From: UTCHB3 sp002050155
GTDB lineage: Bacteria > Bacteroidota > Ignavibacteria > Ignavibacteriales > Ignavibacteriaceae
Direction of reading: 5' to 3'
Length of the DNA: 64,000 nt
NCBI GenBank assembly: GCA_030584105.1
Contig: CP129491.1
Coordinates: 2,232,001 to 2,296,000, forward strand
The notes beneath the pieces were generated by a model. That model was not told the DNA's origin. It searched no databases and worked only from the letters and a program-made list of their open reading frames with translations. The position numbers were made by a program, and so were the translations under genes. This document shows positions 25,942 through 34,655 of this stretch, piece after piece; within the stretch, counting starts at the first letter, position 1, and the number at the start of each line of letters is the position of its first letter.

Positions 25942-27831
25942 TCATACCGTTTGGAACTTTAAAATACCATTTTGCCTCATTAGCAGGACAGCATTCGATT
26001 TTAATTGATCGTTGTCCCTAAAGCCTTCATCAAGGCAGATAAATTGTACGGGTTTTAGTTCAGCAATCGCTTTTAGTAGATTAAGGGTTAGATCTCGCTC
26101 TAAACAAATAAGCATAGTATTATCCATGATACTGAAGACTGTTTTTCCCTCGATTTCAATTTTATCTATTTTTGTTGTAAGTTCAAAACCTGATTTTATA
26201 AGGAGTTCGTAAAGTATCGCTTCTTGGGCTGCTTCCGGGGAAATGTGATCAATGTGACGGAAGAGTTGTTCAGTCAGCGCATCAACAGTTTTCTCCACAT
26301 TGGTATCCCAAGTTGAAAAATTTGACTCTTGAAGTTTGAACACTTTGAAACCAAGATCAAGCGGTTTTTGAGCTTCTTTGAACAAACGGGGTGTTTCTGT
26401 TTTCTTCTCATCTTTTATTTTCTTGATTACTCTCCTTATTCGTTCCTTTCCGATTTCTGCAATCGTTTTATAATTTGTCTTGAATGAAGAGCTCTTTTCA
26501 TCCGTTAGTTCTGGAAGTTGGACACAAATAAATTTACGGTTACCATCATCTGCGTGATTTAATTCCATAATTGCATGTGAAATAGTGCATGAACCAGCGA
26601 AAAAATCCAAAACAATGTCAGAGCCATCACTCGATAGCCCAATTTGAAGAATTCGTTTTAAGTATCTTTTAGGTTTAGGATTGTCAAAAATTAACTCACC
26701 CATCAAGTCTCTTAATTCTCTTGTCGCTTCTTGATTATGTCCAACATCAGTGAAATTCCAAAATGTCATCGGGACAACACCCTGTCTAACTTCTGATAAG
26801 TATATTTTAGGTGCTGGTACATTATTTCCATCTTGCCCAAACCAAATCCTGCCGTCCAATTTGAGCTCTTCAAACCGTTCTCTCGTAAATCTCCAACAGT
26901 ACCCATTAGGAGGAGAAACAATTCGACCAGAGGGAGTAATAATATCAAAGATTTGCTTTTCAATAGGTGGGCCCACCGCAAGGTTACCAACTTTCCAAGG
27001 ACCTCTTGGATCTTTATCTGGATTTTTATAGTCTTTATCTTGCTTTTCACTTCTAGGTAAAGGATTGATTTTAACTTTTGTTACATCTCTGGCATATGTT
27101 AGCAAATACTCATGACTTTCAGAAAAATGCTTTTTTAATGCTATGGGAGCATAGGTTCTTTGCCAAGTTATACAGGCCAATAAATTTTCTTCCCCAAATA
27201 TCTCATTGCAAATACCTCTGAGATTGTGCACCTCATGGTCGTCGATCGAAATGAAGATAACACCATCCTCTCTGAGTAGATTTTTTGCCAAAAAAAGCCT
27301 CGGGTACATCATATTAAGCCAGTTACTATGAAATCTTCCGTCAGTTTCCTGGTTTGTCGTCAGTTTCCTACCCTCAGCATCGGATTGGCCTGTGATACTC
27401 AGATAATTGCTAAGATTATCTTTAAAATTATCCTTATATACAAAATCATTCCCCGTGTTGTAAGGGGGGTCAATATAAATCATCTTCACTTTGCCAAAGT
27501 ACGATTTCTGAAGTAGTTTTAGGACTTCAAGATTATCCCCTTCGATAAACAGATTCTCGGTCTCATCGAAATTAACGCTCTCATCTCTGTCAGGTACGAG
27601 TGTCCCGGTTGAAGGTTGCTGAATAATTTTAAAGCAATCAGATTTGCCGGCCCAAGTCAAACCAAACCTTTCCCTGCCATCATCAATATTTTCACCGAGT
27701 GTTAACTTCAGTTTCACCCAGTCAATTTTGTTACCTTCCGTAAATACTTCAGGAAAAAGTAGCTTCAGCTTTGCAAGTTGTTCTTCTTTGATATTCATTG
27801 ATTCGAGTGAAAATTTTTCAATTTCATTCAT
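25942..27831 (-). CDS. mod: Type III DNA methyltransferase, Mod subunit
   Basis: 629 residues. Motif IV DPPYNTGNDF at 121-130 precedes motif I VLDFFAGSCTISHAIM at about 415-430, the beta-class order of N6-adenine methyltransferases of type III systems. The region between (about 200-380) holds the target-recognition domain, which decides DNA specificity. The N-terminal GDNLEVLKLLQKSYFGKVKMIY block is typical of Mod. No simple-sequence repeat tract that could make it phase-variable is seen. The gene overlaps the end of the DUF262-HNH gene by 8 bases and is followed by res, forming one operon. Confidence 0.95.
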   Translation of the reverse strand: MNEIEKFSLESMNIKEEQLAKLKLLFPEVFTEGNKIDWVKLKLTLGENIDDGRERFGLTWAGKSDCFKIIQQPSTGTLVPDRDESVNFDETENLFIEGDNLEVLKLLQKSYFGKVKMIYIDPPYNTGNDFVYKDNFKDNLSNYLSITGQSDAEGRKLTTNQETDGRFHSNWLNMMYPRLFLAKNLLREDGVIFISIDDHEVHNLRGICNEIFGEENLLACITWQRTYAPIALKKHFSESHEYLLTYARDVTKVKINPLPRSEKQDKDYKNPDKDPRGPWKVGNLAVGPPIEKQIFDIITPSGRIVSPPNGYCWRFTRERFEELKLDGRIWFGQDGNNVPAPKIYLSEVRQGVVPMTFWNFTDVGHNQEATRELRDLMGELIFDNPKPKRYLKRILQIGLSSDGSDIVLDFFAGSCTISHAIMELNHADDGNRKFICVQLPELTDEKSSSFKTNYKTIAEIGKERIRRVIKKIKDEKKTETPRLFKEAQKPLDLGFKVFKLQESNFSTWDTNVEKTVDALTEQLFRHIDHISPEAAQEAILYELLIKSGFELTTKIDKIEIEGKTVFSIMDNTMLICLERDLTLNLLKAIAELKPVQFICLDEGFRDNDQLKSNAVLLMRQNGILKFQTV

Positions 27832-29203
27832 ATTTATCCCGCTTTGCTCTGTTAAAATACCTTAACACAAGTTGCGCATTCTCAATTGTGGTTGGACCTC
27901 CCTTTGAGTAAGGTATTATGTGATCAACCTCTGCATCATCAATAGACAGAATTGTTTGATTCGAGAGTGCACATACCGGATTTTGCTCGAATAATTCCTT
28001 TTTAACAGAATACGGGAAACACCTTTTATGATTAGTATCGTCACCTATAATCCTATCCAAAGTGTCACCCCAAATTTTAAATCTCCTCGTTACCTTTTCA
28101 CGATTTGATGTTTGAATTAAAATCGCATCAATGAAATCTGCGTTATTTGTCATCAGATCAACCATGGCTTCTCTGATATAATCTGCCTTTCCGAGTATAA
28201 CACTCTTTTTCCGATTTGCGAATCCACACATCTGGATGTCAAACAATGCCATATTAATTCTGGTTGTCGCCCAATAGCCAGATTTACCTTCCTCTGTAGG
28301 TGGTATATATCTTCTGAATGCATTTTTTCCAAATATTATATTAACGAGGTCAATACAGTGCTTGAAGTTTCTTGTGTACTCAGTCGCATCTTCTTTTGAC
28401 ATATGCCTATTTCGTCTTAGCTCCCGGTTGCAAAACTGTTTCATTGAAGGTTTATAATTGAGATAGGTACTTTGGCTAAGAGCAAAAAATCTTAGTATCA
28501 TCCCCCGGTAAATCATGCGTTTCTTAAAATTATCTTTCGAAACTATTTCATGGAATGTATCATCCTCGCTTAGTTCATTTAAGAGTTTTATATATTCACC
28601 TCTATATACCGAATTTCTTAATTCATCTTCATTTAGTTTTATTGAACCGGTATTTAGTCTTTCAAATATTTCAAACTTGATATCTTCGTTTGACTCCTTC
28701 TTAATAATTATTGAACGAATGGGCGTATTTTTTATTTTAACCTGTTGCTCAGTGGTTAACTGGCTGAATTTCTTTTTATTCAATTCCGATAAAACTTTAA
28801 GTCCCGTAAGTTTGAACTCTTTATTATCAGGGAATTTCTCATCCAAAAAACTTAAAAAAGAGGTGAGTCTTTGCTGACCATCAATCACGCTTCTTATTCC
28901 GTCCTGTTCTTCAGCAAGATAGATTACTGGGATAGGAACATCCATCAAAACGGATTCGATGAATTTACTCGCAATAACCGGAGTTGCTACAAAGTTCCTT
29001 TGGTATTCAGGTTGAATTATTAACTCTCTGTCATGGTACATTCGCCTATAATCAACAATTGCAATATCTTGAGTCTGAGAGTAGAGTTTCCTTTCAGCAC
29101 TCTGTGCAATCTCGATTGCTTCATCTTCACCTTCAATTTCATCGGTAAATTCGTCAGCAGTAAGCTCTTGTTCCTCTATATTTTGTTGCTCTAATTCGCT
29201 CAT
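27824..29203 (-). CDS. DUF262-HNH nuclease (GmrSD-like) fused protein
   Basis: N-terminal DUF262 domain: PEYQRNFV then SVIDGQQRLTSFLSFL, the DGQQR ParB/Srx-like nucleotide-hydrolysis site seen in GmrS. About 250 residues of helical linker follow. The C-terminal HNH domain (CALSNQTILSIDDAEVDHII, then PYSKGGPTTIENAQLVLRYF and NRAKRDK) has His and Asn at expected positions, with only one Cys, so no classical zinc pair. Start chosen at ATG 29203: GGAG lies seven bases upstream and its ATGA overlaps the stop of the mini-ORF; an upstream in-frame ATG at 29215 exists. GmrSD-type enzymes cut modified DNA. Here it is coupled by overlap to a type III mod gene, an unusual arrangement. Confidence 0.88.
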   Translation of the reverse strand: MSELEQQNIEEQELTADEFTDEIEGEDEAIEIAQSAERKLYSQTQDIAIVDYRRMYHDRELIIQPEYQRNFVATPVIASKFIESVLMDVPIPVIYLAEEQDGIRSVIDGQQRLTSFLSFLDEKFPDNKEFKLTGLKVLSELNKKKFSQLTTEQQVKIKNTPIRSIIIKKESNEDIKFEIFERLNTGSIKLNEDELRNSVYRGEYIKLLNELSEDDTFHEIVSKDNFKKRMIYRGMILRFFALSQSTYLNYKPSMKQFCNRELRRNRHMSKEDATEYTRNFKHCIDLVNIIFGKNAFRRYIPPTEEGKSGYWATTRINMALFDIQMCGFANRKKSVILGKADYIREAMVDLMTNNADFIDAILIQTSNREKVTRRFKIWGDTLDRIIGDDTNHKRCFPYSVKKELFEQNPVCALSNQTILSIDDAEVDHIIPYSKGGPTTIENAQLVLRYFNRAKRDKYE

Positions 29204-29349
29204 AATACTCTCCATTTAATTATAAATAACAGTTGTTTCCCCACCATCGTGCTCATCAATGTAGATACGAGTTTTTCCGGATCGCCCGAAGCGGTCAAGT
29301 GGGTTAGTTCATATATGAAAAGCTTTGCTTGGTGAGGGGTTAATTCCAT
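29200..29349 (-). CDS. 49-residue ORF resembling the N-terminus of SNF2-type helicases
   Basis: Minus-strand ORF, ATG 29349, stop TGA sharing ATGA with the DUF262-HNH start. The opening MELTPHQAKLFIYELTHL and SGDPEKLVSTL resemble the first ~35 residues of large SNF2/DEAD helicases (PHQAK.Y.YELT pattern), after which the sequence stops. It is either a helicase gene collapsed by a large internal deletion that kept its 3' coupling, or a short leader peptide that feeds ribosomes to the downstream gene. A weak AAGG lies just upstream. Confidence 0.5.
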   Translation of the reverse strand: MELTPHQAKLFIYELTHLTASGDPEKLVSTLMSTMVGKQLLFIIKWRVL

Positions 29350-29983
29350 ACCTTGAAAATTTAATTAACTGTGCTTTAAATTATTAAAAATTACAACAAG
29401 AAAAAATTTTTAGATTCCTTTCTTAAAGATAACCGGTGGTTTTGCACATCTGATTGGCTAATTTTTCTTAGTTGGGATAAAAATATACCGGTCATCACTA
29501 TTAAAAAGAGAGGCTTTAAGATTTTTTGCATCGGCACAGCCTCAGAACAAAAAACAGAAACTAACTTCTCGTTATCATCAAAACATGCTCTGCGGAGGTG
29601 TGTGCACAACGGTGGATTCCCGTTTTTTAGTATGATACAAAAAATTAAAGTATTTACACAAGATTCCGGATAGTTTTCATTATTAAGACTTTATGGAAAT
29701 AAAAAAGTAGCAAGAAAATGGATCATGCAACAGCGATTCTCTTGAAGCCTGAGAGAGGTGTTTTTACTACGGCAATGCAAGAGGTAATTACTGAAATGCG
29801 GACAGATATCCAAGTTAGCCCATTCCAGAAACTTAAAAGGCACGAGATCAAACACCTTTATGTTAAGTTAGTGAATACTCAAACAGATGCTTCGAATGCC
29901 TCGAAAGAATAATTTAAGTATGTAATTAACTTTTCTCCAAAACCGGGAGAATGATTATTTTGAAAAATACTTTCAAAATTGCT
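29350..29983. other. AT-rich intergenic region upstream of the restriction operon
   Basis: No convincing gene. It should contain the promoter of the minus-strand restriction operon. A 64-codon plus-strand frame at 29718-29912 (MDHATAILLKPERGVFTTAM...) has plausible composition but no good ribosome-binding site and no recognised family; a 72-codon minus-strand frame at 29391-29609 is even weaker. Confidence 0.4.
29718..29912 (+). CDS. Doubtful small ORF
   Basis: 64 residues, charged C-terminal half (SPFQKLKRHEIKHLYVKLV) with protein-like composition. No recognised domain, no strong Shine-Dalgarno. It could be a fragment of a larger lost gene. Confidence 0.22.
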   Translation: MDHATAILLKPERGVFTTAMQEVITEMRTDIQVSPFQKLKRHEIKHLYVKLVNTQTDASNASKE

Positions 29984-30079
29984 GATTGCGACTTATAGGT
30001 TTATGGTTAATCTACCACATCTATAGCAAAGGTGGTGATTTATAACCATTTGAGGGGATTGCGTCTTATATGTTTATGT
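29984..30079. repeat. Direct repeat flanking an inverted repeat at the island's right edge
   Basis: GATTGCGACTTATAGGTTTATG at 29984 is repeated as GATTGCGTCTTATATGTTTATG at 30057 (period 73). Between them ATGGTTA...ACCAC (30003-30018) pairs with GTGGT...TAACCAT (30032-30049). The structure lies between the island and the end of alaS. It could be a footprint of an excised small element, or the alaS terminator region. Confidence 0.6.
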
Positions 30080-30099
30080 TTATGTTTAACCCACAAATC

Positions 30100-32691
30100 T
30101 CACCCGCCCAAATAGGCACCGACGATGGTTTTGAACCGGCCCAGGGCGTCCGGTACTTTGGTGGTGTCTTTACCGCCTGCGGTTGCGGATTGGGGTCTTC
30201 CACCGCCGCCACCGCCGAGGATTTTGGCTACATCTCCCACAATTTTGCCGGCGGATAGGTTCTTTGCTTTTATTAAATCGTCAGTTACTACGCAGACTAA
30301 GCCCACTTTCCCTTCAAAAACAGAGACAAGCAACCCGACACCGGTTTTAATGTGATCGCGCAGGTCGTCACCGAGTTGTTTCAGCTCGTCGTTGCTTTCG
30401 GCGTCAATTTGTGCGGCGTAAAGGTTAATCCCTTCAAACTCAAGCCCCTGCGCCACAACTTTGCCGATTTGCTGTTTTTTCATCTGAAGTTTGAACCCGG
30501 CGATCTCTTTTTCAAGTTTTTTCTTCTCGTCATGCAGTTTTTCAATCGTGTCGTTCGCTTCGTGTATTTTCTCGAATTGTCGCTGAATAAACCTCTCGAC
30601 TCCCACACCCGTAACGGCTTCAATCCTGCGAACCCCGCTTGAAATTGAAGACTCAGAAACAATTTTAAAAAGCCCAATTTCGGAAGAATTTCTAACATGC
30701 GTTCCGCCACAGAACTCGATCGAGCGGTCGCCGAACTGCACGACATTCACACGGTCGCCGTATTTATCACCGAAAAACATCAGTGCGCCCATTTTTTTCG
30801 CTTTTTCGATCGGAATATTTCTGTGGTGCGTAAGGGGAATATTCTCCCGAAGCTGTTCATTCACCATCACTTCAATTTCGGCAAGTTCTTCTTTGCTCAC
30901 CTTGCTGAAGTGCGAAAAATCGAAGCGCAACCGGTCGGGCCCCACATACGAGCCTGCCTGCTGAACATGCGTTCCAAGTACTGTGCGAAGTGCCGCGTGC
31001 ATAAAATGAGTGGCTGAGTGATTGCGCATAATATCCCACCGTCGGTTATGGTCAACCTCGGCAAAAACCTGCAATCCGGGATAAATAAGGACATTTTTGG
31101 GGTTTTCAACCAAGTGAATCACCCGCCCCTCGCTCTTCATAAGGTCATCCACGGCGAGGTTATTTTCGCCAATTTTCAGCACTCCGGTATCGTCAATCTG
31201 TCCGCCGGCTTCCACATAAAACGGCGTTTTATCCAGCACCACAAGGTCGCTTCCGTTCTCCTTTTTGAATCCTGTGATGGTAGCGTAATCGGCAAGTGAA
31301 TCGTACCCGAGGAACTCAGTGGGTGCGGAAGTGTCGGTAACAAAATCATCCAACCCGTCGGCAACAATGTTCACGGTACCGATTTTACTTTTTGTGGCTT
31401 CCCGAGCGCGCTCCCGCTGCTCAGTCATATTAGCCTCGAAGCCTCTTTCATCCACGGTGAAGCCCTGTTCTGCAGCCATCACACGGGTGAGATCGACGGG
31501 GAAGCCGTATGTATCATATAATTTAAAGGCATCTTCGCCCGGAATTTCAGTCTTCCCCTCTTTTTTCAGCCGTTCGGCAATTTCGTCGAAGTGGAAAATC
31601 CCCCGGTCCAAAGTTTTGTTAAAGCTTTCTTCCTCGCTTTTAATCACTTTTTTAATCACATCACCATTTTCGATTAACTCGGGGAACTGCGCCCCCATTT
31701 GCCCGGCGAGCGTATCAATAAGTTTGAACAAAAACGGCTCTTTAAGATTAATTTTTCTGCCGTATCTTGCCGCTCTTCTGAGCAAACGGCGCAGAACATA
31801 CCCGCGCCCCTCGTTACCGGGCACGGCGCCGTCGGCAATAGCGAAAGATAAGGTACGGATGTGGTCGGCAATCACGCGAATCGGCACAATATCGTTTTCG
31901 TTGCTGTATTGAGCGCCGGAAATTTGCTCGATAGCCTTAATTATTGGTTGAAAAACATCAGTATCGTAGTTTGAAGATTTCTGCTGAATAACCGCCACCA
32001 AGCGCTCGAAACCCATTCCGGTATCCACATGTTTTGCGGGCAGTTCGTGAAGAACTCCGTTTTCGTCCCGGTTAAACTGAATAAAAACCAAGTTCCAGAT
32101 TTCGATGCACTCCGGCACACCGGCGTTCACCAACGAAGCGTCTTCAAAGTTTTCACCCAAATGTATGTGAATTTCGGAGCAGGGACCGCAGGGTCCCGTT
32201 TCGCCCATTTCCCAGAAGTTATCTTTTTCGTCGAATCGTAAAATGTGTGCGGGGTTTATGTCTGTAACCGCTCCCCAAAGGTCGAATGCTTCGTCGTCGG
32301 TTCTGTAAACGGTGGCATAAAGGCGTTCTTTGGGCAGTTTGTAAACCTCGGTTAGCAGCTCCCACGCCCAAGCGATCGCCTCTTTTTTATAATAATCGCC
32401 AAAAGACCAGTTACCCAGCATTTCAAACATCGTGTGGTGGTAAGTATCGTGCCCCACTTCTTCGAGATCGTTGTGTTTGCCGGAGACGCGGATGCATTTT
32501 TGTGTGTCTGCGGCGCGGGAATATTCGCGTTTTCCGGTGCCGAGGAAGACATCTTTGAACTGGTTCATGCCCGCATTAGTGAAAAGAAGTGTCGGGTCGT
32601 CATAGGGGACTACCGGCGCACCGGGTACGATTCGGTGCCCTCTTTCGGCAAAAAAATCGAAGAATTGTTGTCTGATCTGTTTGGAGGTCAT
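30100..32691 (-). CDS. alaS: Alanyl-tRNA synthetase
   Basis: 863 residues, full family length. Starts MTSKQIRQQFFDFFAERGH; class II catalytic core with DDPTLLFTNAGMNQFKDVFLG; editing domain with zinc-site residues HSATHFMHAALR and FCGGTHVRN; C-terminal DHHA1/C-Ala region ending GGGGGGRPQSATAGGKDT. Charges tRNA-Ala and hydrolyses mischarged Ser/Gly-tRNA-Ala. It marks the return to core-genome DNA after the island. The leader carries a three-unit tandem repeat. Single-gene transcript; a lipoprotein gene lies upstream on the same strand. Confidence 0.97.
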   Translation of the reverse strand: MTSKQIRQQFFDFFAERGHRIVPGAPVVPYDDPTLLFTNAGMNQFKDVFLGTGKREYSRAADTQKCIRVSGKHNDLEEVGHDTYHHTMFEMLGNWSFGDYYKKEAIAWAWELLTEVYKLPKERLYATVYRTDDEAFDLWGAVTDINPAHILRFDEKDNFWEMGETGPCGPCSEIHIHLGENFEDASLVNAGVPECIEIWNLVFIQFNRDENGVLHELPAKHVDTGMGFERLVAVIQQKSSNYDTDVFQPIIKAIEQISGAQYSNENDIVPIRVIADHIRTLSFAIADGAVPGNEGRGYVLRRLLRRAARYGRKINLKEPFLFKLIDTLAGQMGAQFPELIENGDVIKKVIKSEEESFNKTLDRGIFHFDEIAERLKKEGKTEIPGEDAFKLYDTYGFPVDLTRVMAAEQGFTVDERGFEANMTEQRERAREATKSKIGTVNIVADGLDDFVTDTSAPTEFLGYDSLADYATITGFKKENGSDLVVLDKTPFYVEAGGQIDDTGVLKIGENNLAVDDLMKSEGRVIHLVENPKNVLIYPGLQVFAEVDHNRRWDIMRNHSATHFMHAALRTVLGTHVQQAGSYVGPDRLRFDFSHFSKVSKEELAEIEVMVNEQLRENIPLTHHRNIPIEKAKKMGALMFFGDKYGDRVNVVQFGDRSIEFCGGTHVRNSSEIGLFKIVSESSISSGVRRIEAVTGVGVERFIQRQFEKIHEANDTIEKLHDEKKKLEKEIAGFKLQMKKQQIGKVVAQGLEFEGINLYAAQIDAESNDELKQLGDDLRDHIKTGVGLLVSVFEGKVGLVCVVTDDLIKAKNLSAGKIVGDVAKILGGGGGGRPQSATAGGKDTTKVPDALGRFKTIVGAYLGG

Positions 32692-32695
32692 AGTC

Positions 32696-32745
32696 TTTCG
32701 TTTGTATTTTTGTATTTCGTTTGTGTTTTGTATTTCGTTTGTTTA
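32696..32745. repeat. 18/19-bp tandem repeat in the alaS leader
   Basis: TTTCGTTTGT recurs at 32696, 32715 and 32733, with T/G-rich sequence between. On the coding strand of alaS it reads as repeats of ACAAACGAAATACAAA just upstream of the start, so it would be part of the 5' untranslated RNA. Confidence 0.75.
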
Positions 32746-32834
32746 ATTGTGTATAATCTTACCGGTTTTTCTTAATTGACGCAAACTTTGTCTGCAGGTT
32801 TACGCATGTAAATATGCGTAAAAGAGATTAAAAT

Positions 32835-33302
32835 CTAAGGTTTAATAACCAACTTTTGTTCTTTAGTGATGGTTTTATTGCCAATCTGATCCGTAGCGGA
32901 GATTTTAAGAGTGAACTCCGTTCCCGGCTCGCACTGTACTTCGAACTGAACATCCACTTTGGCGTCAATCTGGCTTTCGTCGGCTCTTTCCGTTTCAAGT
33001 TCGCCATCGGCACCACTGATTGAGTTACCCTCGCTGTCCACAACGGGTTTGCCGTTTTTATCCAGCACATCAACTTTAATCAGAATTTTTCTCTCAAATT
33101 TATTATCGACCTTATTTTCGGCGAAATTTTGCACCCAGACGGGCATTTCAACCCACCAGATACTTTTTGCCGAGTCACTCATCATAACAACGGGATCGGT
33201 GCTTTTAAACTCAAATTTTTTATCGGTTTCAGGCTCTTTGCTGCACCCGGAAAGGGCTATAAGCAAAGCCGCCACAAACAGTGACAGAATCAGTTTTCTC
33301 AT
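32835..33302 (-). CDS. Hypothetical lipoprotein
   Basis: 155 residues with a lipoprotein signal: MRKLILSLFVAALLIALSGC, Cys near residue 20 followed by SKEPETDKK. The mature part has alternating hydrophobic beta-strands (FERKILIKVDVLDKNGKPVV; FTLKISATDQIGN) and ends KLVIKP, suggesting an immunoglobulin-like fold. No family recognised. It follows serC on the same strand after a hairpin terminator. Confidence 0.65.
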   Translation of the reverse strand: MRKLILSLFVAALLIALSGCSKEPETDKKFEFKSTDPVVMMSDSAKSIWWVEMPVWVQNFAENKVDNKFERKILIKVDVLDKNGKPVVDSEGNSISGADGELETERADESQIDAKVDVQFEVQCEPGTEFTLKISATDQIGNKTITKEQKLVIKP

Positions 33303-33432
33303 TTAGAATCTCCTTAAGGTTTCAATTCCTTGGAAAATAAAGTTCCTTAAAATATTATGAATCACTCCGCCTGACACTCACAAATCACTCCGCCATCCGG
33401 GGAAGAAAATTTCACCCCGGTCTGAATAAATA

Positions 33433-33470
33433 AACGGAATGGAGAAAGGATTAGTTTCTCACATTCCGTT
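33433..33470 (-). terminator. Hairpin terminator of serC
   Basis: AACGGAATG-GAGAAA (33433-33447) pairs with TTTCTC-A-CATTCCGTT (33455-33470) with one bulge and a seven-base loop. On the minus strand the hairpin is followed by TTTATTTATT. It lies 26 bases beyond the serC stop. Confidence 0.8.
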
Positions 33471-33495
33471 CAAAAATTAAGATTCAGTTAACAAC

Positions 33496-34584
33496 TTATG
33501 AGTTCTTTTTTCTGAAATCTTCAAGGAAGCCGACGAGGTCTTCAACACCTTTAAGCGGGAAGGCGTTATATATAGAAGCCCTTAAACCGCCAACGGAGCG
33601 GTGCCCCTTAAGCCCGTTAAACCCGGCTGCAGTTGCGGCCTCGATAAGCTGTTTTTCAAGCTCGGGAGTCGGCAGGTTGAAAGTAACATTCATCAGTGAG
33701 CGGCTGCCCGGTTGAGCGTGCGGTTTGAAGAAACCGTTGCTGTTATCCAAGCAGTCGTAAAGTATTCCGGCTTTTTTCTTGTTTGTGGCGTACATAGCAT
33801 CCAGCCCGCCGTTTTCTAAGAGATACTTCCCAACCAGATCGATAATGTAGATACCGAAAGTGTTCGGGGTGTTGTACATCGAGTCGTTTTCCGTGTGGGT
33901 TTTGTAGTTCAGCATAGTCGGAAGTGTATCCGGCGACCTTTCGAGCATATCTTTACGGATAATCACGAGCGTAACACCCGAAGGACCGATATTTTTCTGC
34001 GCACCGGCATAAATCATTGCGAACTTGCTTACATCAATTTTCCGGTAAAGAATATCGGAAGACATGTCGCAGATCAAAGGCAGGTTGCCTGAATCAGGGA
34101 CATAATCAAACTGTGTTCCGAAAATTGTGTTGTTCGAAGTGTAGTGAACATAAGCGGCTTCGGGGTCAAACTTCAGTTCGTCCTGCGTTGGCACACGGTC
34201 GAAGTTTGTGGCTTCTGCGGTATAAACCACATTAGGAGTACCCACTCTTTTTGCTTCTTTCAGCGCTTTTTTCGACCATGAACCGGTGATAATATAATCT
34301 GCTTTGTTAACCGGTGGCATCAGGTTCATCGGAACCATCGAAAACTGAAGGCTTGCGCCACCCTGTAAGAAGAGGATATCATAGTTCTCGGGTATATCCA
34401 GAAGCTTTCTCAATCCGTCTTTAGCCGACTGCAGAAAGGCGCCGAAAGTTTTTGATCTGTGGCTGATCTCGAGGATCGACATGCCCACGCCCGGAAGCAT
34501 GAAGAGGTCTTCCTGAGCTTTTTTAAGAACGGGTTCCGGCAATATAGCGGGGCCCGCACTGAAGTTATATATTCTTTTTTCCAT
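33496..34584 (-). CDS. serC: Phosphoserine aminotransferase
   Basis: 362 residues, the family length. MEKRIYNFSAGPAILPEPVL is the typical start; LFLQGGASLQFSMVPMNL and the PLP-lysine region IYAGAQKNIGPSGVTLVII are present, and the C-terminus GLKGHRSVGGLRASIYNA closes the active site. Converts 3-phosphohydroxypyruvate and glutamate to phosphoserine in serine synthesis (and the equivalent step for vitamin B6). Immediately upstream lies DUF1015 on the same strand; serA, often between them in Bacteroidota, is absent. Confidence 0.97.
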   Translation of the reverse strand: MEKRIYNFSAGPAILPEPVLKKAQEDLFMLPGVGMSILEISHRSKTFGAFLQSAKDGLRKLLDIPENYDILFLQGGASLQFSMVPMNLMPPVNKADYIITGSWSKKALKEAKRVGTPNVVYTAEATNFDRVPTQDELKFDPEAAYVHYTSNNTIFGTQFDYVPDSGNLPLICDMSSDILYRKIDVSKFAMIYAGAQKNIGPSGVTLVIIRKDMLERSPDTLPTMLNYKTHTENDSMYNTPNTFGIYIIDLVGKYLLENGGLDAMYATNKKKAGILYDCLDNSNGFFKPHAQPGSRSLMNVTFNLPTPELEKQLIEAATAAGFNGLKGHRSVGGLRASIYNAFPLKGVEDLVGFLEDFRKKNS

Positions 34585-34655
34585 CTCCGTATTCCTGTTT
34601 ATTTTTTTTGTATTTGCGTAAATTTGGAAATAATGCTCATTGAGCGAACAATCGT

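Noticed and set aside
27842..29203. Phase-variable repeat tract in the restriction operon
   Set aside because: Type III mod genes often carry such tracts, but none was found in the mod or DUF262-HNH genes.
19229..29645. TTTTTTCAGTATGATTC (19229) versus TTTTTTAGTATGATAC (29625) as island attachment sites
   Set aside because: Short, imperfect, AT-rich, and there is no integrase gene; likely chance.
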